DNA of 5,025 nucleotides from Methylococcaceae bacterium NSM2-1 (GTDB lineage: Bacteria; Pseudomonadota; Gammaproteobacteria; Methylococcales; Methylomonadaceae): positions 1 to 5,025 of the forward strand of contig NQJI01000240.1 of NCBI GenBank assembly GCA_002256705.1. The letters are read 5' to 3'. Position numbers and translations under genes: made by a program. This document shows, piece after piece, positions 1 to 4,829 of this stretch; the first letter of the stretch is position 1, and every line of letters begins with the position of its first letter. The notes beneath the pieces are model-generated. The model did no database searches and was not told the DNA's origin. It saw nothing but the letters and a program-made list of their open reading frames with translations.

Positions 1-84
1 CCCGAAGGCCTGTTACCGTTCGACTTGCATGTGTTAAGCATACCGCCAGCGTTCAATCTGAGCCATGATCAAACTCTTCAGTTT
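1..84 (-). rRNA. rrs: 16S ribosomal RNA, 5' end only
   Basis: Read on the minus strand, this segment begins AAACTGAAGAGTTTGATCAT and continues with the universal 5' segment of bacterial 16S rRNA (GGCTCAG, ATTGAACGCTGGCGG, then ACACATGCAAGTCGAACGG). The mature 5' end is placed at about position 84 by analogy with E. coli 16S, which starts AAATTGAAGAG. The gene runs off the left edge, so only about 84 nt are present, ending in the first variable region. It is the first gene of an rrn operon driven by the promoters at 281-496. Identification is essentially certain; the exact 5' end could shift by a few bases. Confidence 0.98.
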
Positions 85-94
85 AAATCAGTTT

Positions 95-116
95 GTGACT
101 TAATAAGATAAGTCAC
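95..116 (-). other. Hairpin in the 16S leader just before the mature 5' end
   Basis: GTGACTTA (95-102) and TAAGTCAC (109-116) are perfect 8-bp inverted arms around a 6-nt loop, ending about 10 nt upstream of the mature 16S 5' end. Short leader hairpins near this position are common in proteobacterial pre-rRNA, next to the leader strand that pairs with the 16S-23S spacer to form the RNase III processing stem. The pairing partner lies outside the window, so a role in processing is inference. Confidence 0.55.
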
Positions 117-212
117 CAATCTTGGCTCGACTACAGAATTAAACGTTAAAATTACTTTTTACGTGTTGTTCTTGTGTCGATTATTTGTTAACATCACTTA
201 CAATCATCACAA

Positions 213-225
213 GCACCCACACAAA
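213..225 (-). promoter_or_regulatory. boxC-like element of the rRNA leader
   Basis: On the minus strand this reads TTTGTGTGGGTGC, close to the E. coli leader element CTGTGTGGGCAC. It lies 14 bases downstream of boxA, as in E. coli rrn leaders. BoxC accompanies boxA in the antitermination region, but its own contribution is less well defined. Called by similarity and position only. Confidence 0.6.
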
Positions 226-239
226 TTATTTTGATCGAG

Positions 240-252
240 TTGTTAAAGAGCG
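240..252 (-). promoter_or_regulatory. rRNA boxA antitermination site
   Basis: The minus strand reads CGCTCTTTAACAA, matching the proteobacterial rrn boxA consensus (TGCTCTTTAACAA) at 12 of 13 positions. In transcribed RNA, boxA recruits NusB-NusE and the other Nus factors, protecting untranslated rRNA transcription from Rho and assisting pre-rRNA folding. It lies about 20-35 nt downstream of the expected start of the promoter-proximal transcript (P3), so transcripts from all three promoters carry it. Confidence 0.9.
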
Positions 253-253
253 T

Positions 254-267
254 GGAACCGAAGCCCC
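254..267 (-). other. boxB-like hairpin with UUCG tetraloop
   Basis: On the minus strand GGGGC-TTCG-GTTCC folds into a 5-bp stem (two G-U pairs) closed by a C(UUCG)G tetraloop, an exceptionally stable loop type. It lies directly between the likely P3 start point (about 274) and boxA, the place of the boxB hairpin in E. coli rrn leaders. The function is assigned by position only. Confidence 0.5.
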
Positions 268-280
268 GTTGAGTCGGCCT

Positions 281-308
281 ATTATACAGAGCCGATTCAG
301 TTTGTCAA
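281..308 (-). promoter_or_regulatory. rRNA promoter P3 (closest to 16S)
   Basis: On the minus strand TTGACA (303-308), a 16-bp spacer and TATAAT (281-286) give perfect consensus -35 and -10 boxes for sigma70. Initiation is expected near 274, after a GC-rich discriminator (AGGCCGA). GC-rich discriminators are typical of rRNA promoters under stringent (ppGpp) control. An A-rich stretch upstream (about 318-334) could act as an UP element. It is the last of three promoters at 94-bp intervals. Confidence 0.88.
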
Positions 309-374
309 CACCCTGTCGACGTTTGTTTTTGTTCCACTTCAGAGCAAAACTACCTGACCCCGAAGGAGCCGACC

Positions 375-402
375 ATTATAACCTGCCCGGCCAACTTGTC
401 AA
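375..402 (-). promoter_or_regulatory. rRNA promoter P2 (middle)
   Basis: On the minus strand TTGACA (397-402), a 16-bp spacer and TATAAT (375-380) form a second perfect sigma70 core promoter. The discriminator is GGTCGGC. Both boxes lie exactly 94 bp upstream of those of P3. The AT-rich segment just upstream (about 411-430) could serve as an UP element. A transcript would start near 368 and run through boxB and boxA into 16S. Confidence 0.85.
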
Positions 403-436
403 CAGTCCGTGTTAACTTTATTTCAAACTTCCTGCC

Positions 437-460
437 CTTCCGAAGACCCTGCCCCGGAAG
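437..460 (-). other. Inverted repeat between rRNA promoters P1 and P2
   Basis: CTTCCG (437-442) and CGGAAG (455-460) are perfect 6-bp inverted arms around a 12-nt loop, starting about 9 bases downstream of the P1 -10 box. It would be the first structure in a P1 transcript. No U-tract follows, so it is not an intrinsic terminator. Function is unknown, and a 6-bp stem may be chance. Confidence 0.35.
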
Positions 461-468
461 AACTGCGT

Positions 469-496
469 ATTATACAGACGCAATCTGTACGGTCAA
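469..496 (-). promoter_or_regulatory. rRNA promoter P1 (farthest), overlapping the tyrS stop codon
   Basis: On the minus strand TTGACC (491-496), a 16-bp spacer and TATAAT (469-474) form a third near-consensus sigma70 promoter, exactly 94 bp upstream of P2. The -35 hexamer contains the TGA stop codon of tyrS (493-495), so the two share bases. The AT-rich end of tyrS (about 500-510) could provide the UP element. The discriminator, ACGCAGT, is less GC-rich than those of P2 and P3. Confidence 0.8.
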
Positions 497-1689
497 GCAG
501 TTATTTTTACTCGCGCAAACTTTCTTTTTCCTACTTGATAAACGTTTTCAGCATTTACTGATATTTCCAGCTTTGGATCGGAAATCTTTTCTCCATCAAT
601 CTTTACTGCGCCCTGATTTATCATCCTGATAGCCTCGGACGTACTGACTGTCAGCCCGGCATCTTTCAATAAATTCGCAATACAATAGCTGCCTCCCTCA
701 ACTTTTAATTCCAACTCATCCATTTCATCAGGTATTGCACCACGCTGGAATCTGGCTTCAAAATTTTCCAGTGCCTTGCGGGCAGCTTCCGAATTATGAA
801 ATCTTTCAATAATTTCCTGCGCCAGCTTCACTTTATAATTGCGTGGATTTGCACCTTGCTCACATTCATGCATCCATAACTTGATTTCTGCCATCGGACG
901 GAAACTCAACAATTCAAAATACCGCCACATTAATTCATCGGAGATGGACATTAATTTGCCAAACATATCATCTGCAGCATCCGCTATACCGATATAATTG
1001 TTAAGCGACTTGGACATTTTCTGCACGCCATCCAAGCCCTCAAGAATTGGCATGGTTATAACAACTTGAGGTTTCTGCCCAAAAACTTCTTGTAGCTGAC
1101 GCCCAACCAATAAATTAAACTTTTGATCCGTACCGCCCAATTCCACATCTGCTTTCATTGCTACGGAATCATAGCCTTGTATTAACGGATACAGAAATTC
1201 ATGAATTGCAATGGGTTGCCCACCTTTGAAGCGCTTACTGAAATCATCCCGCTCCAGCATCCTTGCCACTGTATGCTTTGCAGCCAATTGAATTAAATCT
1301 GCTGGCGACATTGCATTCATCCAGCTTGAATTAAACATCACGAGCGTTTTGGTCGGATCCAGAATCTTGAATATCTGCTCTTCATAAGTTTTCGCATTAT
1401 CAATAACCTCATCTCTGGTTAATGGCTTGCGGGTAACATTTTTACCTGTTGGATCACCTATCATCCCTGTAAAGTCGCCAATCAAAAACAGAACTTCATG
1501 TCCCAAATCTTGAAACTGCTTTAATTTGTTGATAAGTACAGTATGCCCCAGATGCAAATCCGGAGCTGTCGGATCAAAGCCAGCCTTAATCCGCAGAGGC
1601 CGCCCCTCTTCCAGCTTTTTAATTAACTCTTGTTCGATTAAAACTTCATCAGTCCCTCTTAGAAGGATTGCCAATACGTCCTCTTGCAA
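493..1689 (-). CDS. tyrS: Tyrosyl-tRNA synthetase (TyrRS), TyrZ-like form
   Basis: This 398-residue cytoplasmic class I aminoacyl-tRNA synthetase uses ATP to activate tyrosine and charges tRNA-Tyr. The ATP-binding signature is HLGH (residues 46-49) within [10 protein letters not shown], and the second signature is a perfect KMSKS (224-228). [10 protein letters not shown] (about 183-192) belongs to the conserved Rossmann-fold core. An S4 RNA-binding domain fills about 334-398. Length and motif wording fit the roughly 400-residue type common in pseudomonads and betaproteobacteria, often called TyrZ. The start is a TTG at 1687-1689 with GGAGA seven bases upstream (1697-1701). An in-frame stop at 1711-1713 leaves no earlier start. 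The gene is complete. No terminator follows: its stop codon sits in the -35 box of rRNA promoter P1, so tyrS transcription can run into the rRNA operon. Confidence 0.97.
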   Translation of the reverse strand: MQEDVLAILLRGTDEVLIEQELIKKLEEGRPLRIKAGFDPTAPDLHLGHTVLINKLKQFQDLGHEVLFLIGDFTGMIGDPTGKNVTRKPLTRDEVIDNAKTYEEQIFKILDPTKTLVMFNSSWMNAMSPADLIQLAAKHTVARMLERDDFSKRFKGGQPIAIHEFLYPLIQGYDSVAMKADVELGGTDQKFNLLVGRQLQEVFGQKPQVVITMPILEGLDGVQKMSKSLNNYIGIADAADDMFGKLMSISDELMWRYFELLSFRPMAEIKLWMHECEQGANPRNYKVKLAQEIIERFHNSEAARKALENFEARFQRGAIPDEMDELELKVEGGSYCIANLLKDAGLTVSTSEAIRMINQGAVKIDGEKISDPKLEISVNAENVYQVGKRKFARVKITA

Positions 1690-1726
1690 TTTCTTATCTC
1701 CAAATTCAGTCTATATGAATAGTATC

Positions 1727-1756
1727 ATTATAGAATTAATGATCAGTTCGGCTGAA
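1727..1756 (-). promoter_or_regulatory. Probable tyrS promoter with overlapping dyad
   Basis: On the minus strand a perfect TATAAT (1727-1732) lies about 40 bases before the tyrS start. The best -35 partner, TTCAGC (1751-1756, 18-bp spacer), is weak. The -10 is covered by a 7-bp inverted repeat, ATCATTA (1724-1730) and TAATGAT (1737-1743), with a 6-base spacer. I saw no T-box-like leader, and the predicted untranslated leader is only about 30 nt. Confidence 0.5.
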
Positions 1757-1781
1757 TAAATATTTTTATAGTGCCCGTAAA

Positions 1782-1820
1782 TTGGTAAAACCTTTAAAAA
1801 ACCCTTAAAATGATTTTAAG
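1782..1820 (+). promoter_or_regulatory. Probable promoter of the M23 gene with overlapping 17-bp palindrome
   Basis: TTGGTA (1782-1787), an 18-bp spacer and TAAAAT (1806-1811) make a reasonable sigma70 promoter, with initiation expected near 1818 and a leader of about 25 nt. The -10 box is embedded in the palindrome CTTAAAATGATTTTAAG (1804-1820, 8-bp arms, one central base). Such a dyad over the start region could be a repressor operator, but AT-rich palindromes can also arise by chance. Confidence 0.45.
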
Positions 1821-1841
1821 TGAAACTTTAGAGTTCCTGTT

Positions 1842-3032
1842 TTGAATAAATTCCAACCACTTAGCAAACGTCTCGTGAAAAATAAATTTTATACATCCCT
1901 ATTATGGATAGGTTTAGCTTTTGCCACCACGACTAGTTACGCTAAACCCGCCCATTTTAAACATGCCAGTGTGTCTGCCAAGGGCGTCAAAACGATTTCA
2001 CGGCACGCCGCTAGCCGTAAAAAACACGCAATAGACAAGCATTTTTCTAGTGTTTCCAATAAACGAAAAAGAACAAAATTACGCTCTAATTTTAGTATCC
2101 GGAAGGTAGATAGAAGATCTCCAACAACTTCAACCATCAATGCTTTCCAGGCTCAAATAAACCAGGGTGACTCATTTTTAGAGCCTACTGAAAACAATGA
2201 TCGCATACACTCCTTTATAGCCGCCCACAATAAAAACGACCTTATTGAGAACTCGGATAACTATAACGATGATACGCCACGCCATATCACCAGCGTTCAC
2301 GGCACTATTAACTCCTCTCTATCGTTAGCAGGACAAAGAGCAGGCCTATCAAATGAGTTAATTTTGCAGCTCACGAATATTTTCGCCTGGGACATCGATT
2401 TTGCTACCAACCTGCATCACGGCGATGAATTCACTGTTGTGTATGAGGAAACAAGGGTTGGCAATAATGCTTCCGATAGCCAGATTATTGCCGCTGAATT
2501 TGTTAATCAAGGCAGATTCTTGACAGCCATCAGGTATATACGCATCAGTTCCGGTTTTGATACACATCGTAAACACCCGATACTCAACAGGATTCGAGCA
2601 CACAAAGGTGTTGATTATGCTGCAAGAACCGGCACACCGGTAAAATCAGCGGGAGATGGTGAAGTTGTTTTCCGTGGCCGCAAAGGTGGATATGGGCAAG
2701 TAATGATAATCAAGCATGGTGAACACTATGAAACACTTTATGCACATCTTTCTGATTTTAGAAAAGGTCTTGAGAATGGCGACCCGGTAAGACAAGGTGA
2801 AGTTATCGGTTATGTTGGTCAAACCGGCCTGGCAACCGGCCCTCATTTACATTATGAATTCCGTGTTGATGGCGTTCACCGTAATCCGGAAACACTCAAT
2901 CTGGCGCAATCAATGCCCCTACATGCAGAGATTCTGGCCGACTTCAAAGCACAAACCCGGCCCGTGTTAGCTGAACTTAACAAAACCAAAGCAAAATCTT
3001 TATTTGCTAAAAACCAGGATGACTATAATTGA
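1842..3032 (+). CDS. MepM-like M23 peptidoglycan metallopeptidase (LytM domain), secreted, shortened
   Basis: This 396-residue zinc endopeptidase should cut peptide crosslinks in peptidoglycan in the periplasm. Residues 1-34 form a signal peptide: a basic start, the hydrophobic core YTSLLWIGLAFA, and likely cleavage after TSYA. Residues 35-96 are rich in Lys, Arg and His. Residues about 150-232 match the mixed domain preceding the peptidase in MepM/YebA relatives (SSLSLAGQRAGLS, WDIDF, AAEFVNQGR). The LytM domain spans about 240-350. Zinc and catalytic residues are intact: H254 and D258 (HKGVD), H302 (LYAHLS), H335 and H337 (HLH). Two oddities stand out. A conserved stretch of about 25-28 residues normally found between the FVNQG strand and the RISS motif is missing at Y232-R234, in frame. 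The N-terminal LysM/OapA-like module is not recognisable. The start is a TTG with a weak AGAG eight bases upstream; GTG at 1875 is an alternative. The substrate bond is inferred from the family. Confidence 0.88.
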   Translation: MNKFQPLSKRLVKNKFYTSLLWIGLAFATTTSYAKPAHFKHASVSAKGVKTISRHAASRKKHAIDKHFSSVSNKRKRTKLRSNFSIRKVDRRSPTTSTINAFQAQINQGDSFLEPTENNDRIHSFIAAHNKNDLIENSDNYNDDTPRHITSVHGTINSSLSLAGQRAGLSNELILQLTNIFAWDIDFATNLHHGDEFTVVYEETRVGNNASDSQIIAAEFVNQGRFLTAIRYIRISSGFDTHRKHPILNRIRAHKGVDYAARTGTPVKSAGDGEVVFRGRKGGYGQVMIIKHGEHYETLYAHLSDFRKGLENGDPVRQGEVIGYVGQTGLATGPHLHYEFRVDGVHRNPETLNLAQSMPLHAEILADFKAQTRPVLAELNKTKAKSLFAKNQDDYN

Positions 3033-3053
3033 TTATCATTGTACTGAAGCCTC

Positions 3054-3089
3054 AATATAGAATGTATCTCCGTGGACAGTTTCTATATT
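3054..3089. other. Inverted repeat just after the M23 gene
   Basis: AATATAGAA (3054-3062) and TTCTATATT (3081-3089) are perfect 9-bp arms around an 18-base loop, beginning 22 bases after the M23 stop codon. It could act as a weak transcription end or 3' stabilising hairpin for that mRNA, though no clear T-run follows. The stem is AT-rich. Function is uncertain. Confidence 0.4.
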
Positions 3090-3160
3090 AAGATTGTGTC
3101 TGTTCTTGGCTCCATAGTGTCCAAATGAATTGGTGATAACTACTTTTCAATGGATTGGAT

Positions 3161-3177
3161 TTATTGCTCAGCAATAA
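3161..3177. other. Perfect 17-bp palindrome in the convergent gap
   Basis: TTATTGCTCAGCAATAA has perfect 8-bp arms around one central base. As RNA it would form a 7-bp stem with a 3-nt loop. No gene starts nearby and no T-run follows on the plus strand, so neither an operator nor a terminator role is well supported. Confidence 0.4.
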
Positions 3178-3199
3178 GTTGCAAGCGATGGAATTGATC

Positions 3200-3247
3200 A
3201 AAAAAGTAGAGGTAAAAATTAAAAATCACCTCTACTTTAATTTTATT
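3200..3247. terminator. Bidirectional intrinsic terminator between the M23 gene and erpA
   Basis: AAAGTAGAGGT (3203-3213) and ACCTCTACTTT (3228-3238) pair perfectly over 11 bp around a 14-base AT-rich loop. Read on the minus strand (the erpA direction), the stem runs into six T residues, the classic Rho-independent form. On the plus strand it is followed by a T-rich tract (TTTAATTTTATT), so it may also stop M23 transcription. It lies about 55 bases beyond the erpA stop codon. Confidence 0.8.
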
Positions 3248-3291
3248 ACTGACATGAAACAAGGACGACTGTTCAGCCGCCCCTTGGATTA

Positions 3292-3624
3292 TCAAGCCGA
3301 AAAAGAAGAGCCACACCCACAAGTCGTGGTCGCATTAGGGTTACGGATAACAAACTGCGCGCCTGATAAATCTTCTTTGTAGTCAACTTCAGCGCCCGCC
3401 AAATACTGAATACTCATCGAATCTATCAGCACAGTGACACCACCGTTTTCAACGCTGGTATCATCTTCATTGACTTCTTCATCGAAAGTAAAACCATATT
3501 GAAAACCTGAACATCCACCGCCTGAAACATACACGCGTAATTTCAGATTATCATTACCTTCCTCGGCAATTAATTCGCTTACTTTAGAAGCAGCACTGTC
3601 AGTAAAAATAATTGGATTAGCCAT
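3292..3624 (-). CDS. erpA: Iron-sulfur cluster insertion protein ErpA (A-type carrier)
   Basis: This 110-residue cytoplasmic A-type carrier accepts Fe-S clusters from the assembly machinery and hands them to apoproteins, including enzymes of isoprenoid synthesis and respiration. The three conserved cluster-binding cysteines are present: C38 in [10 protein letters not shown] and C102 and C104 in the C-terminal CGCGSSF. The N-terminus ([14 protein letters not shown]) and the length fit ErpA rather than IscA, SufA or NfuA. The frame remains open upstream to 3690, but the family start is the ATG at 3622-3624; the extra 22 codons encode a hydrophobic stretch foreign to ErpA and overlie the promoter. 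No good Shine-Dalgarno precedes this ATG. It lies 69 bp after argC on the same strand, and a strong-looking promoter in that gap suggests expression independent of argC. The terminator at 3200-3247 follows. Confidence 0.95.
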   Translation of the reverse strand: MANPIIFTDSAASKVSELIAEEGNDNLKLRVYVSGGGCSGFQYGFTFDEEVNEDDTSVENGGVTVLIDSMSIQYLAGAEVDYKEDLSGAQFVIRNPNATTTCGCGSSFSA

Positions 3625-3661
3625 AAAATAACATACGCTATAAAAAATTAAAGTTAACTGG

Positions 3662-3690
3662 ATTATGACTATACCCAGCGTTATAGTCAA
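3662..3690 (-). promoter_or_regulatory. erpA promoter with a dyad filling the -35/-10 spacer
   Basis: On the minus strand TTGACT (3685-3690), a 17-bp spacer and CATAAT (3662-3667) match the sigma70 boxes at five of six bases each. Initiation is expected near 3655, leaving a leader of about 30 nt. The inverted repeat TGACTATA (3666-3673) and TATAGTCA (3682-3689), with an 8-base spacer, fills the -35/-10 interval and overlaps both boxes, as a repressor operator would. Fe-S regulation by IscR is known for E. coli erpA, but I cannot match this dyad firmly to an IscR motif. A transcript of argC could also fold it as a hairpin; no T-run follows. Confidence 0.65.
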
Positions 3691-3693
3691 GAT

Positions 3694-4746
3694 TTATGGA
3701 TATAGAGCTATTATCTTCAAACCGGTGTCTTCTTTCAACCCAAGCATCAAGTTCATATTTTGAATGGCTTGCCCCGCTGCGCCCTTGACCAGGTTATCAA
3801 TCACCGATAAAACCACAATCGTTTGCATTCCCTGCGGTTGATGGATTGAAATCTGGCAGTTATTACTGCCGCGAACATTGCGGGTATCCGGATGCGAACC
3901 TTGCGGCAATACATCAACAAATTCTTCATTACGATAGCGCTGTTCATATAAGGCTTGAACATTATCCATACTCACCTCATTCTCATGCGCCGAGAGAAGA
4001 AGTTGCCCATACAAGGTGGCATGAATTCCGCGTATCATCGGTGATAAATGCGGAACAAAAGTCAAGCCCACTGGCTGTCCGGCCGACATCGTAAGGCCCT
4101 GGGCAATTTCCGGCAGATGCCTGTGCCCACCCACCGCATAAGCTTTAAAACTTTCGCCAGTTTCACTCATTAAGGTAGCCAGCTCGGCTTTACGCCCTGC
4201 CCCACTAACACCGGATTTAACATCGGCAATTAAATGATTAACATTAATCAAGCCGTTTTCAATCAGCGGTAAAAAACCCAGTTGCACCGCCGTGGGATAA
4301 CAGCCCGGACAGGCGATTAAGTTAGCTTTTTTAATCGCCTCACGGTTTACTTCCGGCAAGCCATAAACCGCCTCAGCAATTAAATAGGGACATGTGTGTT
4401 CCATACCATACCAGCGACTCCATTCTTTCGCGTCTTTCAGCCTAAAGTCCGCCGAAAGATCAATGACCTTAATCCCTCGCGCCAGCAACTGCTCAGCCAT
4501 CAGCATCGCCGTGCCATTTGGTGTGGCAAAAAACACCACATCACATTGGGCCAATGTTTCCATGTCTGGCGAACTAAAAACCACGTCTATGTAGCCGCGC
4601 AAGCTGGGATATAAGGCATCCACCCTTAAACCCGCATCTGCGCGTGAAGTCACCACCGCTATTTCAACCCCGGTATGCAAGGCTAGAATCCGCAACAATT
4701 CAACACCCGTATAACCCGTTCCACCCACAATACCTGCACGAATCAT
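3694..4746 (-). CDS. argC: N-acetyl-gamma-glutamyl-phosphate reductase
   Basis: This 350-residue cytoplasmic enzyme catalyses the third step of arginine synthesis, the NADPH-dependent reduction of N-acetylglutamyl 5-phosphate to the semialdehyde. The N-terminal nucleotide-binding loop is [10 protein letters not shown] (residues 5-14). The catalytic cysteine is C149 in the signature ACPGCYPTA, and the conserved histidine pair lies in GGHRHLPEI (207-214). [11 protein letters not shown] (177-187) is also typical. Length fits the long ArgC type. The frame is open to an ATG at 4807-4809, but the start chosen is the ATG at 4744-4746: it matches the family N-terminus ([14 protein letters not shown]) and has AGGA eight bases upstream. 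The gene is complete and not frameshifted. It is divergent from the quinone oxidoreductase gene and upstream of erpA on the same strand. No ARG-box-like operator was identified with confidence. Confidence 0.97.
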   Translation of the reverse strand: MIRAGIVGGTGYTGVELLRILALHTGVEIAVVTSRADAGLRVDALYPSLRGYIDVVFSSPDMETLAQCDVVFFATPNGTAMLMAEQLLARGIKVIDLSADFRLKDAKEWSRWYGMEHTCPYLIAEAVYGLPEVNREAIKKANLIACPGCYPTAVQLGFLPLIENGLINVNHLIADVKSGVSGAGRKAELATLMSETGESFKAYAVGGHRHLPEIAQGLTMSAGQPVGLTFVPHLSPMIRGIHATLYGQLLLSAHENEVSMDNVQALYEQRYRNEEFVDVLPQGSHPDTRNVRGSNNCQISIHQPQGMQTIVVLSVIDNLVKGAAGQAIQNMNLMLGLKEDTGLKIIALYP

Positions 4747-4767
4747 CTGTTTTATCCTACCAACACA

Positions 4768-4797
4768 TTGTTTATGAAAATATCCGAAGCATATAAT
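4768..4797 (+). promoter_or_regulatory. Candidate promoter of the quinone oxidoreductase gene
   Basis: TTGTTT (4768-4773), an 18-bp spacer and a perfect TATAAT (4792-4797) form a plausible sigma70 promoter reading right, with a leader of about 26 nt. It lies in the 83-bp gap shared with divergent argC. For argC the opposite strand offers TATTAT (4793-4798) at the same spot, with only a poor -35 candidate (TTCTGT, 4816-4821). The two promoters may therefore be back to back. Confidence 0.45.
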
Positions 4798-4829
4798 AAC
4801 CGCATCCAACCTTTTACAGAACTCAACTT

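Larger units (their letters stand above)
3033..3291. other. Gene-free convergent gap (anmK position in related genomes)
   Basis: This 259-bp stretch lies between two converging genes. Apart from the three inverted repeats listed separately I find no convincing gene. An open stretch on the minus strand (3036-3146, 36 codons) has no ATG and no ribosome binding site. In the related order M23 - anmK - erpA known from pseudomonads and some betaproteobacteria, the anhydro-N-acetylmuramic acid kinase gene would sit here. I see no readable remnant of it. Confidence 0.6.

Noticed and set aside
185..629. Two short plus-strand frames (76 and 77 codons) across the rRNA promoter region.
   Set aside because: They are antisense to rRNA promoters, leader and the tyrS end, and their sequence is explained by those features.
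3063..3080. The loop of the inverted repeat (contains CTCCGTGGACAG) considered as an insertion-sequence end.
   Set aside because: No transposase, no matching second terminal repeat and no target duplication are visible in the window.
3036..3146. A 36-codon open stretch on the minus strand, with an ITNSFG segment faintly like the C-terminal motif of beta-ketoacyl-ACP synthases.
   Set aside because: It has no ATG, no ribosome binding site and no further similarity after NSFG; it spans the inverted repeat at 3054-3089 and is probably chance.
3155..3382. A 75-codon plus-strand frame covering the convergent gap and the end of erpA.
   Set aside because: It crosses the terminator hairpin and overlaps conserved erpA codons on the other strand; the translation resembles no protein I know.
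3625..3690. A 22-codon N-terminal extension of ErpA that would add a hydrophobic segment.
   Set aside because: ErpA is a soluble protein of about 110 residues; the extension coincides with the promoter and dyad of the gene.
4747..4809. A 21-codon N-terminal extension of ArgC from the ATG at 4807.
   Set aside because: The extension overlies the promoter region and is not part of the family N-terminus; the ATG at 4744 has a proper Shine-Dalgarno.
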